Made by a program: the position numbers and the translations under genes
The notes under the pieces: model-generated
Seen by the model: the letters and a program-made list of their open reading frames with translations, nothing else
Told to the model about the DNA's origin: nothing
Database searches by the model: none
Part shown: one piece after another, positions 36,301 through 49,576 of the stretch
How the letters are laid out: each line of letters opens with the position of its first letter
How positions within the stretch are numbered: the stretch's first letter is position 1
Origin: Apus apus
Taxonomy: Eukaryota; Chordata; Aves; Apodiformes; Apodidae
Assembly (NCBI RefSeq): GCF_020740795.1
Contig: NC_067283.1
Span: 46,635,869 to 46,699,868, forward strand
Length of the DNA stretch: 64,000 nt
Direction of reading: 5' to 3'

Positions 36301-37114
36301 CCCTTTAATCTTTCCATTGGTCTCAGTAGGAATTATAGCAAGCCTTTGTTAGACACATAGCAGGTTGCAGTGCCTACCACTTCTGATATTTGGACTGGTT
36401 TGATTCCTATCAAGTATGTCTGTTGCTACAAAGAACTATTTGTGAATTGTGTCCTTCCCAGAAAAACAGTTCTGATGAGGCATGTACATGGTTCTTGAAT
36501 TGTCCTACTTTTCAGGTCAACAATTCTACAGAAATAACACTTTCTCTGAAGACTTACAGTAAATAGATGTGCTAGACAAAGGTTGGAGGCAATTAGAAGT
36601 GTAGTTGGTGTGACCAGCCAAGAATATCCTGCACATCAGTGGGTAAATTTGGTACTTCAGTCTGCTTGCAGTACCTGTATCACCCAGTTTTCAGTTGACA
36701 ACCCTGATTTGTACTGGCTTTTTTGGTTGTTTATTGGGTGTTGTTGGGGTTCTTTTGTTGTTTGTTTGTTTTGTTTGATTTGGGGTTTTTTATTTAGTTG
36801 GTTGGTTGGTTTGTGGTTTTTTTAACAGAAGTTATGCACATCGCTGATGTATTGAAAAGGACTTGAAGTAACTAATGGATTATTTGTGTGTGTGTGTGGT
36901 TGAATTTACTTTCACAGCATTAATGATATAAGGGCATGACTGAATAATTCATGTATGTTTTACTGAGGCATTCTCCCAAGCAACCAAGAGCTCTCCTAAT
37001 AGTTTGCCTAGACACCAGTTCCAGTCTCTGCTTAGGATATTTTATTTGCAGTGCCCACCACTGTGCTTATATGGTTTTCTTTCATAGCTTTCTCAGACAT
37101 ATACAATTGTTGTC
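33341..37114. other. Intergenic sequence; no gene recognised
   Basis: There are no recognisable exons or dispersed repeats. A purine-rich block lies at about 33,900-34,140 and a T/G-rich low-complexity stretch (TTTG, GGTT units) at 36,720-36,825. Small open frames (for example 34,747-34,986) lack homology. Confidence 0.5.
36720..36825 (+). repeat. T/G-rich simple sequence
   Basis: Runs such as TTGTTGTTTGTTTGTTTTG and GTTGGTTGGTTGGTTTG form a degenerate (TTTG)n/(GGTT)n tract. The open frame across it is low-complexity and not a gene. Confidence 0.8.
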
Positions 37115-38024
37115 CTGTTGACCTACTGCTGGCCAAAGCTGAGCTCATCAGTGACACTGGTAGCACCTCTGTGATAGCATATTAAAGAAAGGATAAAAAA
37201 ACATGTGTGGCATCTGTAAGTGAGAAAGATGGAACAGAAGCAGTTCTGCAGCACCAAGGTCAGAGAAGTAGAAGAGGGAGGAAGTGCTCCAGGTACTAGA
37301 GCAGAAATTTCCCTGCAACCTGAGAAGAAGAACATGGTGAATCAGGTTGTTCCCCTGCAGCCCACAGGGCAGGTGGTTGTGCCCTGAAGGAAGCTGCAGC
37401 CCATGGAGAGCCCATGCTGGAGCAGTCTGTTTCAGAAGGAGTGTACCCAATGGAAAGGACCAATGATAAAGCAGTTCTTTAAGAACTGCAGCCCATGAAA
37501 AGGATCCACATCGGCATTGAAGCAGTTAGTGAAGGACTGTATCCCATGGGAAGTATCCCAGGCTGGAGCACAGGAACAGCATGAGGAGGAAAGGGTGCAG
37601 AGTTGAAGTGTTATGAGCTGACCAAAACCCCTGTTCCCCAACTCCCTGCACTGCTCAGGGCACAGGAAGGAGGTAGAACAGTGAGGACTGAAGCTGAGCC
37701 TGGGAAGATGGTGGTAGGAGGAGAGTGCTTTTAGTTTTGGGTTTGTTTTTTGGTTTGTCTTGTTTTTTATGTGGGGTTTTTTTTGTTTGGTTGGGGTTTT
37801 TTGTTTGTTTTATTATCCTACTCTATTTTTAATTGGCAATTAATTAAATTAACTTTTCCCAAGCCAACTCTGTTTTTCCCATGATGGTAACTGATGAATA
37901 ATCTCCCTGCCCTTATATCAACCCCTAAGCTTTTTCATCTTACTTTTCCCTTTGTCATTCTAAGGGGGGGGAGGGAGTGAATGGCTGGGTGGGTACCTGG
38001 CAGCCAACCAAGGTTAACCCACCA
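37115..38024 (+). mobile_element. Old ERVL-type LTR
   Basis: This shows the characteristic text of an avian ERVL LTR. The repeated phrases are CTGCAGCCCATGGAGAGCCC, CATGCTGGAGCAG, GAACTGCAGCCCATGAAAAG and CTGTATCCCATGGGAAGTA. They are followed by GAGCTGACCAAAACCCCTGT, GAAGCTGAGCCTGGGAAGA and a 3' module with CTTTTCCCAAGCCAACTCTG. It ends AAGGTTAACCCACCA. Many substitutions and T/G expansions (37,730-37,810) indicate an old copy. The 5' boundary is uncertain and no adjacent retroviral genes are seen, so it is solo or partial. Confidence 0.72.
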
Positions 38025-41000
38025 GTCTTACTTCAATGGTCCCTCATGTTCTTGTTGGCAGACTATACGAATGGATTCACTTTCTGAGTATTTACCAAGA
38101 AATGTAATTGGCTGTCAAGGAAAGATTAATGCTTTCTCACTCCCGCATTTGTGCTCTGTTTGAATGCACAGAAAAGATGATCAGAAACTCATGGGTGCAG
38201 GCACTTGATTTGAGCTTGTGTAAAATCTTTTAACTTGCAACTCTTTTCTTGTTCTCTCTACCTCTGAGCAACAAGCAGAAAAATCTGGCTGTGGAAGGGC
38301 TTGTTTCTTGAGTATTTGTATATATTTCAGCCAGAAGTCTACCTTTGCAACACTGGAACTATTTATCTGGGCTGAAATCTCTACCTCTTAAATCCCCCAT
38401 CTCAGGCACTCAATGAATGCTGTCCTTTTCACTTTGATATTCCCTTACAGGGCAATGAGCAGTGGTCTCGTGATGCTTCCTGACACATTCACTGCAAATA
38501 TTAACAACAGTCTCCTTTTAGCTGAGACAACCATGTAACTTCTTAGATGACATGAAAACTGTCTCTTAAAATGCTTTTCTGTTCCAAATAAATTGTGTTT
38601 GCCTACAGTAAAGGTCATGTGCCAAAATATTGCCGGAACCAAAAATATTCTGCTTGGTGGGGCAGACAAAGTATTCCAGGTAAACAAATTATTTATGTTG
38701 AGTATCTGAATCACAGGCTTTTCCTGCTGAAAAATAAGCTTTACAGATGTATGGAACTAATGAAACCTGCAAAGTTTGCTTCTTCCCCTGCAAGTCTTGG
38801 AACAGAATGGGAGAATACCCACTTCCTTACTCCTATTCCCATCGGCTCAAACTAGACTGAGGGTCTGTAAAGCTAAAAGGCTCTCCATCTGCCACCTAAA
38901 TTACAGAGCAAGGGATTCCTTGCTGAGCTGCATGGAGAAAGAAATGTGTGTCTCCGTCTTTTGGTGTGAATTCTCAAGTGCTCTGTAAGGGCTGAGCCAA
39001 ACAATGATTTAGATAGGAAGAGCTAAAAATCAACCTCAAATGAGTCTGCCAAGCAGATCTAGACCTGCTTATGGATCCTCTCCTTCTCAATGAAAGCCAC
39101 TTCCCCAATGATGTGTCTGTGGTTTTTAATCACTGCCAGGGTAGAATGAGGTGCTTTAGATGGGACCACTTCTGGCTGTGCCGTTTGTTACCCTGGCTGA
39201 CCATTGCCTGTTGTCAACTGCTGGAAACAAAGGCCTCTTTTCGGAATAGTACTGCCTTAATCTTGTTTACCAGCAAGTATCTCTGGCTTTTTTCAGTAAG
39301 CTGCTGATGAATGGAGTGTGAGTGTATGGGGGATGAAGCAGTTTGTTTCAGGGTTCTGCCTAATTTACTTCTACAACTACAAGCCTTAAATGTGAGGCTC
39401 TAAAATAATCAGAGAACTTCAACTTCTGATGTCTGTGTGAGATAATGGCTTCAGTCACTTGAAACTGAGCACAGTTTGACAGCAAGGGAAGGAATGAGGG
39501 GAAGGTGAAGTGAGCCTTCTTGGATGGAAGCTCTTAGATGCTCCAGAAATCATGGTGTAGACTTTTAAATCTCCAGTTCAGTCCCAAATGACTTGACTTT
39601 AATAGTCCGTCCAAACCCATTTGGCATTCCTTTCACGTCCTGCAGGGCATTCAGATTTCACAAGCATTTGTTGTGCTACCTCATTAATTTGAAAGACTGT
39701 TCTTAATCCAAAGAATAAATTGATTAAATTTTACGAAGGTTGATCTTTGATAACAAAGCTGAGGGTGCTCCAAATAAATCAAGTATAGAAAGTCACAAAT
39801 ACGTTACTTTTCTAAGAGAATCAGTGCAAAAGAAATAAGCTATGTCATGCTCTTTGTTGGGATTGTCCAAGACAGTGCTCAGTGATCTTTTATATTACAA
39901 TGGACTCTTGTTTATAGTAGAAGCTGTTTGAATTTCTTCTTTCTGAATATAGTGCAGCCACTGACCTTCTATCTTACACTCTCAGGCAAATGTTCTGGAG
40001 GAGTGAGAGCTGTATTTCCGTTCCCAATTAGTACTACCCCATGCCACGTGGGAAAGCTCCCCATACCTGTTTCTGTCTCATCCAGCATATATTTTAGCTT
40101 CAATGATGTCTGGAGTCTTTCCTCTGTATAGTTGTTTGGGCATTTTCCTAACTTAGGTAGCTTTGGGCATTCACAGTGAGTTGTCTCAGTGGTCATACCT
40201 CCTCTGTGAAGGAGCTACATGCCATGGTATTTGCTGGGGTGCTGTTCTGCTGGCCATACAGATGAGAGACATGGTGGAGTGCATTACATGGCTCCCTCCT
40301 GCTTCTTCACTTCTGTAAATCATCAGTGTAGAAAGGGAAAGGGGTATGGTTCCCACCTAGGTCCCATCCGACATAGGGCCAAGACCTACTTGAATCCTGA
40401 AGACGGGAAGCATGGCCATGCTTTGAAATTTATCCATAATCTGTGACAGCTATATATTTTCCCAGTGCAACAATCTCCAGGTACCTCAACACTATGTCTA
40501 TGGCACTTACTGAGAAATGCAGTACAACAGCCAAGGATTGAGTTGGTCTTGAATTGTTCCCAGGATGTACCCATGGTAGACTGGAATTCCTGCCCGTGAA
40601 CAGCAGGGGCTGATCCTTCTCCATAAGGGAGAAAAGAGATGGGAGTGAGCACAACAACAAAGCAGGTAGGGGCAGGAGCCTTGGGATGGGTTGGGGAGCC
40701 TCTGCTGAATCTCCTTGCAGCTGAGCTCCAAGGCTCTCCAAAGCTTCTCAAACAGTTATTTTCTCAGAAAGCTGGCCTTAAATGCAGGCAGCTCAACTCC
40801 CAGGATGAGTAAAATGTGTGCTCCAGACACAGTACTGTGCAAGCAGATGTTTGCAACCTCAATCTGAAGTAGTTTTGTTTGCCTGAGGGACTACTACACC
40901 GTAACTGCTCTGAACAGATTCCCTGAGGGTGTATCTTAGGCCATCATTTAAATTGTTGGAAAAGGTACTGAGTATTAGCACAAGTGATAACCTCACATTG

Positions 41001-44000
41001 AACCGTTTACTGGGCCATGAGGGCACTTACAGTCCTTAATGACTCTGAGAAGCCTCACCTGGGGCCTCCACCTTTGCCTTCTGCCTATGATCCCAGGAAC
41101 TCTATTTAAGCTCAGGCTTGGGCCTTCAGTCCTGCCCTCAGCTATGTAACAGGTATATGTGTAACCTGTCTCCAGTTGTGTCTCCTTGAGGGATTTTGGG
41201 CCAGCGCTTTTGGTTGCTTGTCTCTGGTCCTTTCTCTTGGATGGGTATGGGACCTATGTTGCAACATTATCTCCTGCCCTGTTTCTGGCCTTGACTCCTG
41301 TGTGAGTCCCCAGTGTGGACCCTGGTTTATTACCTTGTCTTGTCTGGGACTGTCAAGGGACCCTGTTACTACCACTGTGCTGCCTGCCAAATTCAAACCC
41401 TCTGAGAATGTGCCCTGGTGAGTGAGGGCACTTAAAATATTGTGGCCACATTTGGTTCCTGGCTTGTTATCCCTTGTGGAGCTTCTCTGTTCTTGCTGCT
41501 CTCCCAGAGGTAAAGTGAAACTGAGGAGCTGTCAGTCTTCTTGTAATGAGTAAAAAGTTAGGATGTCCTTTTGTATAAAAAGGACAAGAAAATCTGCAGA
41601 GAATATAAATGAGCAATAAAGGATAATATTAAAGGGGAGGAATAAGCAGTTCCAGTTGCTAAGTACTTACTACTCTGCATCTGATCTAGATTTTATGTGT
41701 GCAAATTGTCTTTCGCAGTAAGTTTTTGACAGTAATATGTACTCCAACAGTCCCTTTCCAACACTGTATTTTCTGCTGTTATTCTCCTCAGGCTGCAAAG
41801 TTTTCCTACAAGGAGCATTACCTAGAAGATCTGTAGCTATGGTGAGGAGTCCAGAGAATAAGAAACCTGCAAGAATCAAGTAAGTGATGAGATACTTCAG
41901 TCTGCTTCCGTGAAAGGTAATGATGTCTATGATAAAAATAAATTGTACTATATTGAAGGAAGGCCTTTTAATTTAAAAAAGGCTAAAGCTGGTAATTTTG
42001 CAAGGTAAGGAGAGTGCGTCTGTAGTATGTAGTCACAGGGAAAGCTTAACTCACAGCAAATCCTCCTGTGAACACACAGTACACCTTTCTCATGTTTTTT
42101 CGTTGGTTGTTTGTTTTGGTTTTGTTTTGTTCGAGTTCTGGTGAAATTGCCATGCTTTTTCAAATGGTTTCCTTCAGTGCAAAACTTGCCTATTTGTCAG
42201 TCTTTCAAACCCACAGCCTGCTCAACTGCATGCAGCAGCCCCATTAGTGCCTTCAGCTTTGTCTTTTTGACCAGAACCTGTGATGGACAGAATAATGTTT
42301 GTAGCAAAAGCTTATTTCTGAGGTAACCTCTAGTCTTCAAGTGTTAAATGTGGCTATAACAAAGATTTCTGACTTCTGTTTTCATGACACTAAGCCCAAA
42401 CACAATTAACTGAAAAAGGAAAGGTGTTTTGTACCAAAAGCTACCTTGAGAAGTTTCCAAAGCTAATTAGCATTAGCCTAATTGCCCCACTGGAGTCAAG
42501 GGGGAAGGCAGAGTTTGGCTACATAGAGTATGTGGCACGTAAGAATTTGCAGTGATGCAGGAATAGTTTTTTCCTACTAGCAAAAGGCTTCTACTGGACT
42601 CTGAGCTGATGATGAATGTACTTTGTATTTATATAGCAAAAGCTCTGTAACCAAATCACTGATTTTTGCCAGTAAAACTGACTTCAGGTGAGGAAATTCT
42701 GCAGTTTGTTTTGTCTCTATGCTAATGTCTACATTAGCTTCTCTACTGCAGATTTTCTAGGAGTGATTGGTGTGCAACAAATTGGTTTATGGAAAACTGG
42801 GACACTTAAGAGAGTGAAGGATTTGCTTTAGCAACCTCAGACGCTTGAGAGAAGCAAGGGCTGGGGAATTTGCAGAAAGCAGAACCATAGCTTAAACTAC
42901 GTTAGAGAAAATCCTTGGTGAGGCTGGGTAGGGAGTCCTCATAGGGTCTCCTAAAGAGCAGAAGGAGACACTGTATGGAGTACAAGGGGAAAGGGCATAA
43001 AGAGTAGTAGAGGAAAGCTGTGTTTGAGGAATACTGGGTAGCTTTGATGTGAGAATCTCATAAATATGGGAATTTGAGCTGTATGTGGAAAAGATGTAGA
43101 GGTTTGTTGATATATACTTAGGGGCATAACTGGGTGACAGGTGTTGGCTTCTTATGGGAGAGGACTGGGACATGAACAGGGTCTCCTACTGGGAAGGTTA
43201 GTAGGAACAAATTCCCTCTCTAGCATGAAGGACAAGAAAGTTACTGTGACGGGGAGTGCATGAGCACAGGGACTCTTTTGAAACTGGGTTTTGAAACTGG
43301 AGTCTGGGTAAATGAGAATGGTAGAGCAATGTTATAAGGGCAAACATTGCAGTGGTTCTGAGACACAGGGTGGTGAAAAGGAAGGTGTGGGTAGAGGAAG
43401 TGTGGCAATAGAACAAAACAGCTTCTGTATGCATATACCAGCACAAGGCAGGGACTGAACCCTTGTTAGGAAGTCATGTTCAGGGATATGTGAATGTTTC
43501 GACAGTGATGGAGTGTAGTTTTGCTTCTGTTAAACTCTATGTGACTGGGAGGTTGTCAGTTCTGGTACTTGAATAAATGTGTATGGCTTCAATGTCAGAT
43601 TCTCTGTTCTATGTTGAAGACCTTGGTGAATGTGATTTCCCAAAGTCCCTGGTAGCTGTGAAAACAAGTTGTAAATTATGTTCTCCTGGATCTGTTGAGA
43701 GGATCATCAGTAGTGCACTTAAAGTAAAAGTATAAAGAAAACTTGGGGAAGCAAAAATTATTTAACTTTGTTAAATAATTGCTTTGATCAGCAATTGTCT
43801 TCACACTGTTTTCTGTCTTAGTATTTGATGTAATTATCAACCTATTCAGTTTCACAACTATGAACCAAACAACCCCGTTATCTTTATTTAAGATCCATCT
43901 TATTTGTGTATACAGGATAAACGTATTTTTGAGCAATTAGAAGCACACTTATTCACTGTGAGGTTAGCAAAGAAATAATACATGTTGGTAGGCTTTTCAA

Positions 44001-45024
44001 GAGCACTAAGGAAACTAATTTGGGGGAAGGGTACTAAGCAAGCTGTCATGGGAAAAGGTGGACTGCTAGTAGCTGTTGCAGCTGCAGAGCTCACAAGACA
44101 GAATATTTCTAGGGCTCTGAATACATAGATAAACTTGCTCCAAGATTCAGTAGTGGGAGCTGTGGCTGGATACAGCGTTATTAGACGTTCCGTAGGGAGC
44201 AGCCAAAAATAGAGGCACACAAGCACTCCAGCACAGTATTTATTCTCTAAGTTAAATATCCTCATTGTTAGACATCTGTATTCTTAATTCTGTTTTCTAT
44301 TTAAAAGCTGTTAGATAAAATGTCATGCCTTCTCATTTCTGTTTACGCTGCTTCCTAGCTCCAGATGTTCCCAATGAAATGAGAGTAACGCTGGATAACA
44401 AAATGGTCCTGCTAAGGGTATTGTGACAGTTCTTTGACATCTATAGCAATTTGAGTATTAAAATCCACTGAAGTGGATCATCCACAAAATATACTGAAGT
44501 AACTTGGTTTCCTTTAAAACTGAAGCAAACAAGGTTCCCCTGACCTTGCCATTGTATTCTCTGAATGTTATCCTTGTTAGTTTCTGGCTTTCTTACCTGT
44601 GAAACTAGGTTGGGGATGTGGGGAATCCTAGGAATTTTTGTTCCAGGAAAATATTTTCATATGTTAATGGATCTTTAGCTGATGGAAGAAGGAAGGTATG
44701 CCTGAGTTACTAGCACCAACAACTCAGCCTAGTGGATGAACTTGCCTTGTAAACATTACCATGCAGATATGCTTATAACCATGTAGAGGGCCTTACTACA
44801 AATCAAAATCAACTGTACAATAAAAATAACTCCTGTGTCTTTGTGTTCTTGTACCTGTAGCTATAACTAGGTTTTTAGGAAGTATTTTCACTGATTTAGT
44901 TCATATTGAAGTTTTTAGCTACTTTCAAGTCAAAAGATTGCTGCAGGTAATGCAGGTCATGAACAGATAAGACATTGGTGCTTTTTAAGGCAGAAATTTG
45001 GAATACAAAATCAAAAGAAACTGT
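38025..45024. other. Intergenic sequence; no gene recognised
   Basis: No exon with recognisable homology is present. It contains a roughly 393-bp segment bounded by 12-bp direct repeats (41,018-41,434; listed separately) and a strand-biased purine-rich block (about 42,820-43,420, purines on plus). Open frames on the minus strand across that block follow from its low stop-codon content. Confidence 0.45.
41018..41434. repeat. Unclassified segment bounded by 12-bp direct repeats
   Basis: TGAGGGCACTTA occurs at 41,018-41,029 and again at 41,423-41,434. The roughly 393 bases between them are C/T-richer than the flanks and include CTCTATTTAAGCTC, a TATA-like motif. This could be an insertion with target-site duplication, or the repeat could be a coincidence. 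I do not recognise the family. Confidence 0.3.
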
Positions 45025-45580
45025 GATGGTGAAAGGACCTAGGGGGTCCTGGTGGGCAGCAACCCAGAAATGGACCCTTGCAGCTTGAAGGTCAACAAGA
45101 TCCTGGGCTGCGTTAGAAACAGAGTTGCCAGGCTGAGGGAAATGGTACTTCTCTTCCGTTCAAGACTGATGTCCTATCTGGAGTGCTCTGTCCTAGAGCT
45201 GGGTTCCATGGCCCAGGAGACAAAAGGCCTTATTGGAGCCATGGCCCTGTGAAGGGCCATGAAGATGAACAAGGGCTTGGAGCATCTGTCATACAGGAGA
45301 GGCTGAGAACTTGGCCTGTTAAGCTTGGAGAAGCGAAGGCTCAGGGGTAATTTATCAAGGTGTGTACAAATGTCTGATGGGAGAAGAAAAGGTGGATCCA
45401 GACTCTTTCCAGTGGTTCCCAGGACAGGAGAACAAGACAAGATGACATGGCTACAAACTGAAATACAGGAAATCACAGGAAATTCCATTTAAACATAAGA
45501 ACAGTCTGTTTTGCTTTTAAATTGTGGTCAAGCAGTGAAATAGATTGCTTAGCAGTTGTGGAGTGTCTTTTGTCTTTGAC
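45025..45580 (+). mobile_element. CR1 LINE fragment, degraded
   Basis: Sense-oriented CR1 text is visible: GGGTCCTGGTGGGCAGCAA, AAGATCCTGGGCTGCGTTAG, GAAGGGCCATGAAGATGAAC, AAGCTTGGAGAAGCGAAGGC and TTTCCAGTGGTTCCCAGGAC. The final tail is poorly preserved. The RT frame is broken by stops and small indels. It resembles the copy at 32,585-33,340. Confidence 0.82.
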
Positions 45581-48500
45581 ACGCCTGAAGTTTATCAACA
45601 TGATTGGGAGCTTTCTCCTGAATTAATAAATGTATTTCCTATATTATTAAAATCGTACTTAAATTATAAATAAATTACAACATCCAGCCCTGCTAGGGAG
45701 TAGAAAATAATTCAGGAAATTGATATTATCCTATTCGTATGAATTCTTTATTCACCTAAGTGAATTTGTGAGGGACAGTCCTATTAAACTGCTTACAAGC
45801 AAAACTGGTACAATTAAGACACTGTCTGCAGAATCTGGGCCTTAGTAGACACATTCCTGTATTTGATTAGTTCATCTATCTGCCTTTGGCTTAGTAAAGG
45901 TGGCATCTCAGTCATGATTTTTCTGACCAGTACTACAATTTAAGGGATACATTGGACAAATTGATAACAGCATCTAGAAGTAATCCAAAGGAGGACAGAT
46001 ATTAAGTTCTTTGGGTGGTAGCCCTAACTGTGCAGAAAATATAAACTCTGACTTTGAAATTCAAGCTTGGCTTTTAGTGATTTCAGGAAACCAAGGAACA
46101 TTTTCTTAAAAAAAAAGAAAGAAAAAAAACACACCTAAATTAATATAAAGGAAGAGGTTGCTAAGTTCCTTAAATTTTCAGTCTAAGAAAGACATTAAAG
46201 TATCTGGCTGAAAATGCTCTGAGGAGATTCCCTCATCAGTGGTATTGATGATACCAGAGTCAACTTTATATGATTGAAGGTTGATGCCATATGGAATACC
46301 AAGCTCACAGCCTTAGCTTAGTGGTGCCCTTGTCCTTATAGCATCTTGTACTTGCAGTGCTCAGGTGACTGGCTTCCTAACTGAATCACTGGGATTTTTA
46401 TTTGTTGAATGTGAAGGTAAAATGAGGATCAGCTGTCTTTTGTTTCTTGGTGTCACATTCTTTGGAAAGAGGTAGCTGTGATTTTTGTAAAATGTCTGCT
46501 CTGAATAAATTCTGTGCTTGAGCTATATACTCTCCCTTTGAAAAACTAATGAATGCAACAAAAGTTTGTCTTTGCCATGTTAAGATACCTCACAGTATTA
46601 CAGTTTTCTCTAAAGCATGAAAAGCTTTTTCAGTTCTTCTCACTTCTGAATAATAAAGTGGCAATTAAAACATGAGGATATTTATATAGTGAGGCCCAGG
46701 TTAAGGTTGCTGAATATTCTTTCCAATTGACTGGAGCAGTAAGAGGTGGATGAAACAGAAGTGCTAAAAGAGAACAGTCGGTGGAAATTGCAACAGAAAC
46801 ATGAAAGACAGTGTGAGTGTATATTGCTGTGTATGTCTTGCATCTCAACTGAGACAAGATACCAATGGGTGGGCTACCAGCATCAAAAACCAGTTTTATT
46901 TCCTTTTACTTCCTTAAATGGGAAGATCATATGGAGGGATGGAAACAGCAAGTTGATTCTGATTTCTTTCTTGCTTTGTTCTGTAGTGGGATTCATATTG
47001 ACAAATGCTGAATACTTTGAGGTATACAAGAGCTAAGCTCTGAAACACTCTGCTCCACATGGCACCTAAAGCCCTTTGTCAGCCTGGCTATGACACAGCA
47101 AACTCCAAAGACTTCTTTGTGCTGCTTTGGCACACCCTTGCCTTGGTGGGAACAGTTAATTCAGGGTGTAAAAGATAAAACAGGAGAAATTTAACATGGA
47201 GCCAATCTGTTGCCTTCTTTGAAAGGGTCCCTATGGGGATGGAAGAAGCTACAGATTTGACTACTTTTGGCCAACCTTTTTCAGCTTCACTGGCAAATTT
47301 CCCATGGTGGCAGTAGATTTGTTCAGATGAATTTTGTGTTTACTAAGGAATCAAATCTGGACATGGATAAATAAGGAGGATTTGCTTTTTTTTTCAGGAA
47401 AAGGATGGGAATTTTCTGTTATGTAACTGATCTGCACCACACTTACAAACATCAAGGAGCTGCTGAAAACTCAGGAATAAGGGTGATGCCATGATGGATT
47501 ACACTGTAGATGAGACCTTTAAGTGGGACAGCTCAGATGAGAGCATCACTGACAAAAGGGAAGAGTTATGCAAATTTTAAATTAGCCTAGTATACTCTGG
47601 ACCCTAACATTTGTGTGATTGAGTAGAGCCTAATTGCTTGGTTTTTTTGTTTCTTTAACTATTCACCTGTCTGCAGGTCCTGCTGTAATATTTTACAACA
47701 AGGAGTGCACACAGTATGAATAAAATGAGTTCTGATTTACAAAGTCTATACATCTGTTGTTGCTTAAGAATCCTGATGAGCTGTAGCAAGCGAGCTTTAG
47801 ATGGATGGTAGTTGCAGTGCAGAAGAACTAAATAGCAAGATGAAGAAATTATTTAGCAAAAAATGAGGTGATTAAGATTCACCTCCAGTAGGGATATTTA
47901 GATTTGTTACTTTATATGAAAACATAAACATTAAGGTTCTTTAACAAACAAATATTTCAGTGGAGTTTATTCTGATTAATTTCAGGAACTTCTTTTCTGG
48001 ATATAACGGCACATTTTAGATTAAATGGAGCTGAAGCTGAGGCTCTATTTAATGCTGAAGCTATTTTTTTCCAGGAGAAGGCACAGAGCACATCGTTGTT
48101 GATATGGACGCAGCTATGCTGAGAATGCAAATGCTTGTAAAATATTGCTTAATGATATTGAAAAAAAAACAAGTGCCAATAGATAGACTACGAAATTGTC
48201 AAGAGAGCTATGCACCCCAGATGATAAATATGACAGCTTAGAATTGAGAAATAAAGCTTATCCTTTGAATGTGAACAGCTTTTAATGAGGTTCACTCTAA
48301 CATTCCTAAGGAAGTATGGTCTGCTGGACAAATTCTGTACCAAGTTTATTACCAGTGTCTCATTCAGTGTGAATGCGCTAGCAAACTCTTCTTCAGGACT
48401 GCCAATTGGTGTGGGTTTCTCCTTATTTGGAGCTGATTATGATAAATCAAAATTAGTATTTTATGCCTGTGCACAAAGTGGTTACACAAGTTGGACATAT

Positions 48501-48644
48501 AAAGTAAAAAGTATTTGTTGGTTCGTGCAATCCTGCAAGTTAATGCTGAGTTGGAAACAACTCATTCTGAACATTTTTAGGTGCCTCAGAATTGAGTGAC
48601 CCTTCATAAAGGAAAAAAAATCTCCCTAAGGCTCTAAGTGTTGG
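45581..48644. other. Intergenic sequence; no gene recognised
   Basis: This is AT-rich, apparently unique DNA with stops in all frames and an A-rich tract at about 46,108-46,128. The two longest open frames (46,746-47,036 and 48,285-48,599, plus) have no recognisable domains. Confidence 0.5.
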
Positions 48645-49576
48645 GAACGCTTCTTTTTAACATCTTTATCAACAATCTTGATGAGATAGAAAGCAGCTTC
48701 TTTAAGTTTGCAGGTGACACCAAGTTGGGACGGAGTGTTGATCTGCTTGAGGGTAGGGAGGCTCTACAGAGAGACTTGGACAGACTAGATCAATGAACTG
48801 AGATGAATTGTATGAAGTTCAACAAGGCTAAGTGCCAGTTCCTGCACTTGGGCCACAACAACCCCATGCAATTCTACAGGCTTGAGGAAGAGTGGCTGGA
48901 AAGCTGCTCAGCAGAAAGGGACTGAGGGGGTTCTGGTTGATAGGCAGCTGAGCAGGAGCCAACAGTGTGATCAGATGGCCAAGAAGGCCAATGGCATTAG
49001 ATATAATGTGGCAGGTAGGGCCAGGGAGGTGATGGTTCCTCTGTACTCAGCATTGTTGAGGCCACACCTTGAATACTGTGTCCTGTGTTGGGCACCTCAA
49101 GGCAAGAAAGACATGGAGGTGCTGGATTGTGTCCAGAGAAGGATGACCCAGCTGTTGAAGGGCCTTGACAACAAGACTTATGAGGAGTGGCTAAGGGAAC
49201 TGGGGCTGTTTACTCTGAAGAAAAGGAGGCTGAGGGGAGCCCTCATCAGCCTCTACAACTACTTGAAAGGAGGCTGTAAAGAAGCAGATACTGTTCTCTT
49301 CTCACAAGTAACTGGTGATAGAACAAGAGGGAATGGCCTCAAGCTGCACCAGGGAAGGTTTAGACTACACATTAGGAAAAACTTTTTCACTGAAAGGGTG
49401 TCAGACACTGGAACAGGCTGCCCAGGGAGGTGGCTGAGTCACCACCCCCGGATGTGTTTAAAAGTTGTCTAGATGTGGTGCCTGGGGACATGGCTTAATG
49501 CTGGACTTGTGGAGTAGGGTTAGTGGTTGGATTAAATGATCTTGAAGGTCTTTTTCAGCCTAAGTGATTCTGTGAA
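48645..49576 (+). mobile_element. CR1 LINE, largest copy (C-terminal RT region to 3' end)
   Basis: This is the longest CR1 copy in the window. The sense strand shows TTTGCAGGTGACACCAAGTT (reverse-transcriptase region FAGDTKLG), [15 protein letters not shown], then an open frame with [40 protein letters not shown] and [15 protein letters not shown] text. The 3' UTR ends TTGAAGGTCTTTTTCAGCC and AGTGATTCTGTGAA. In-frame stops show it is inactive, and the first half of ORF2 is absent. A same-subfamily copy in opposite orientation lies at 61,854-62,230. Confidence 0.93.

Noticed and set aside
48882..49472. 196-codon plus-strand open frame
   Set aside because: This is the tail of the CR1 reverse-transcriptase frame and 3' UTR in a truncated element, not a host gene.
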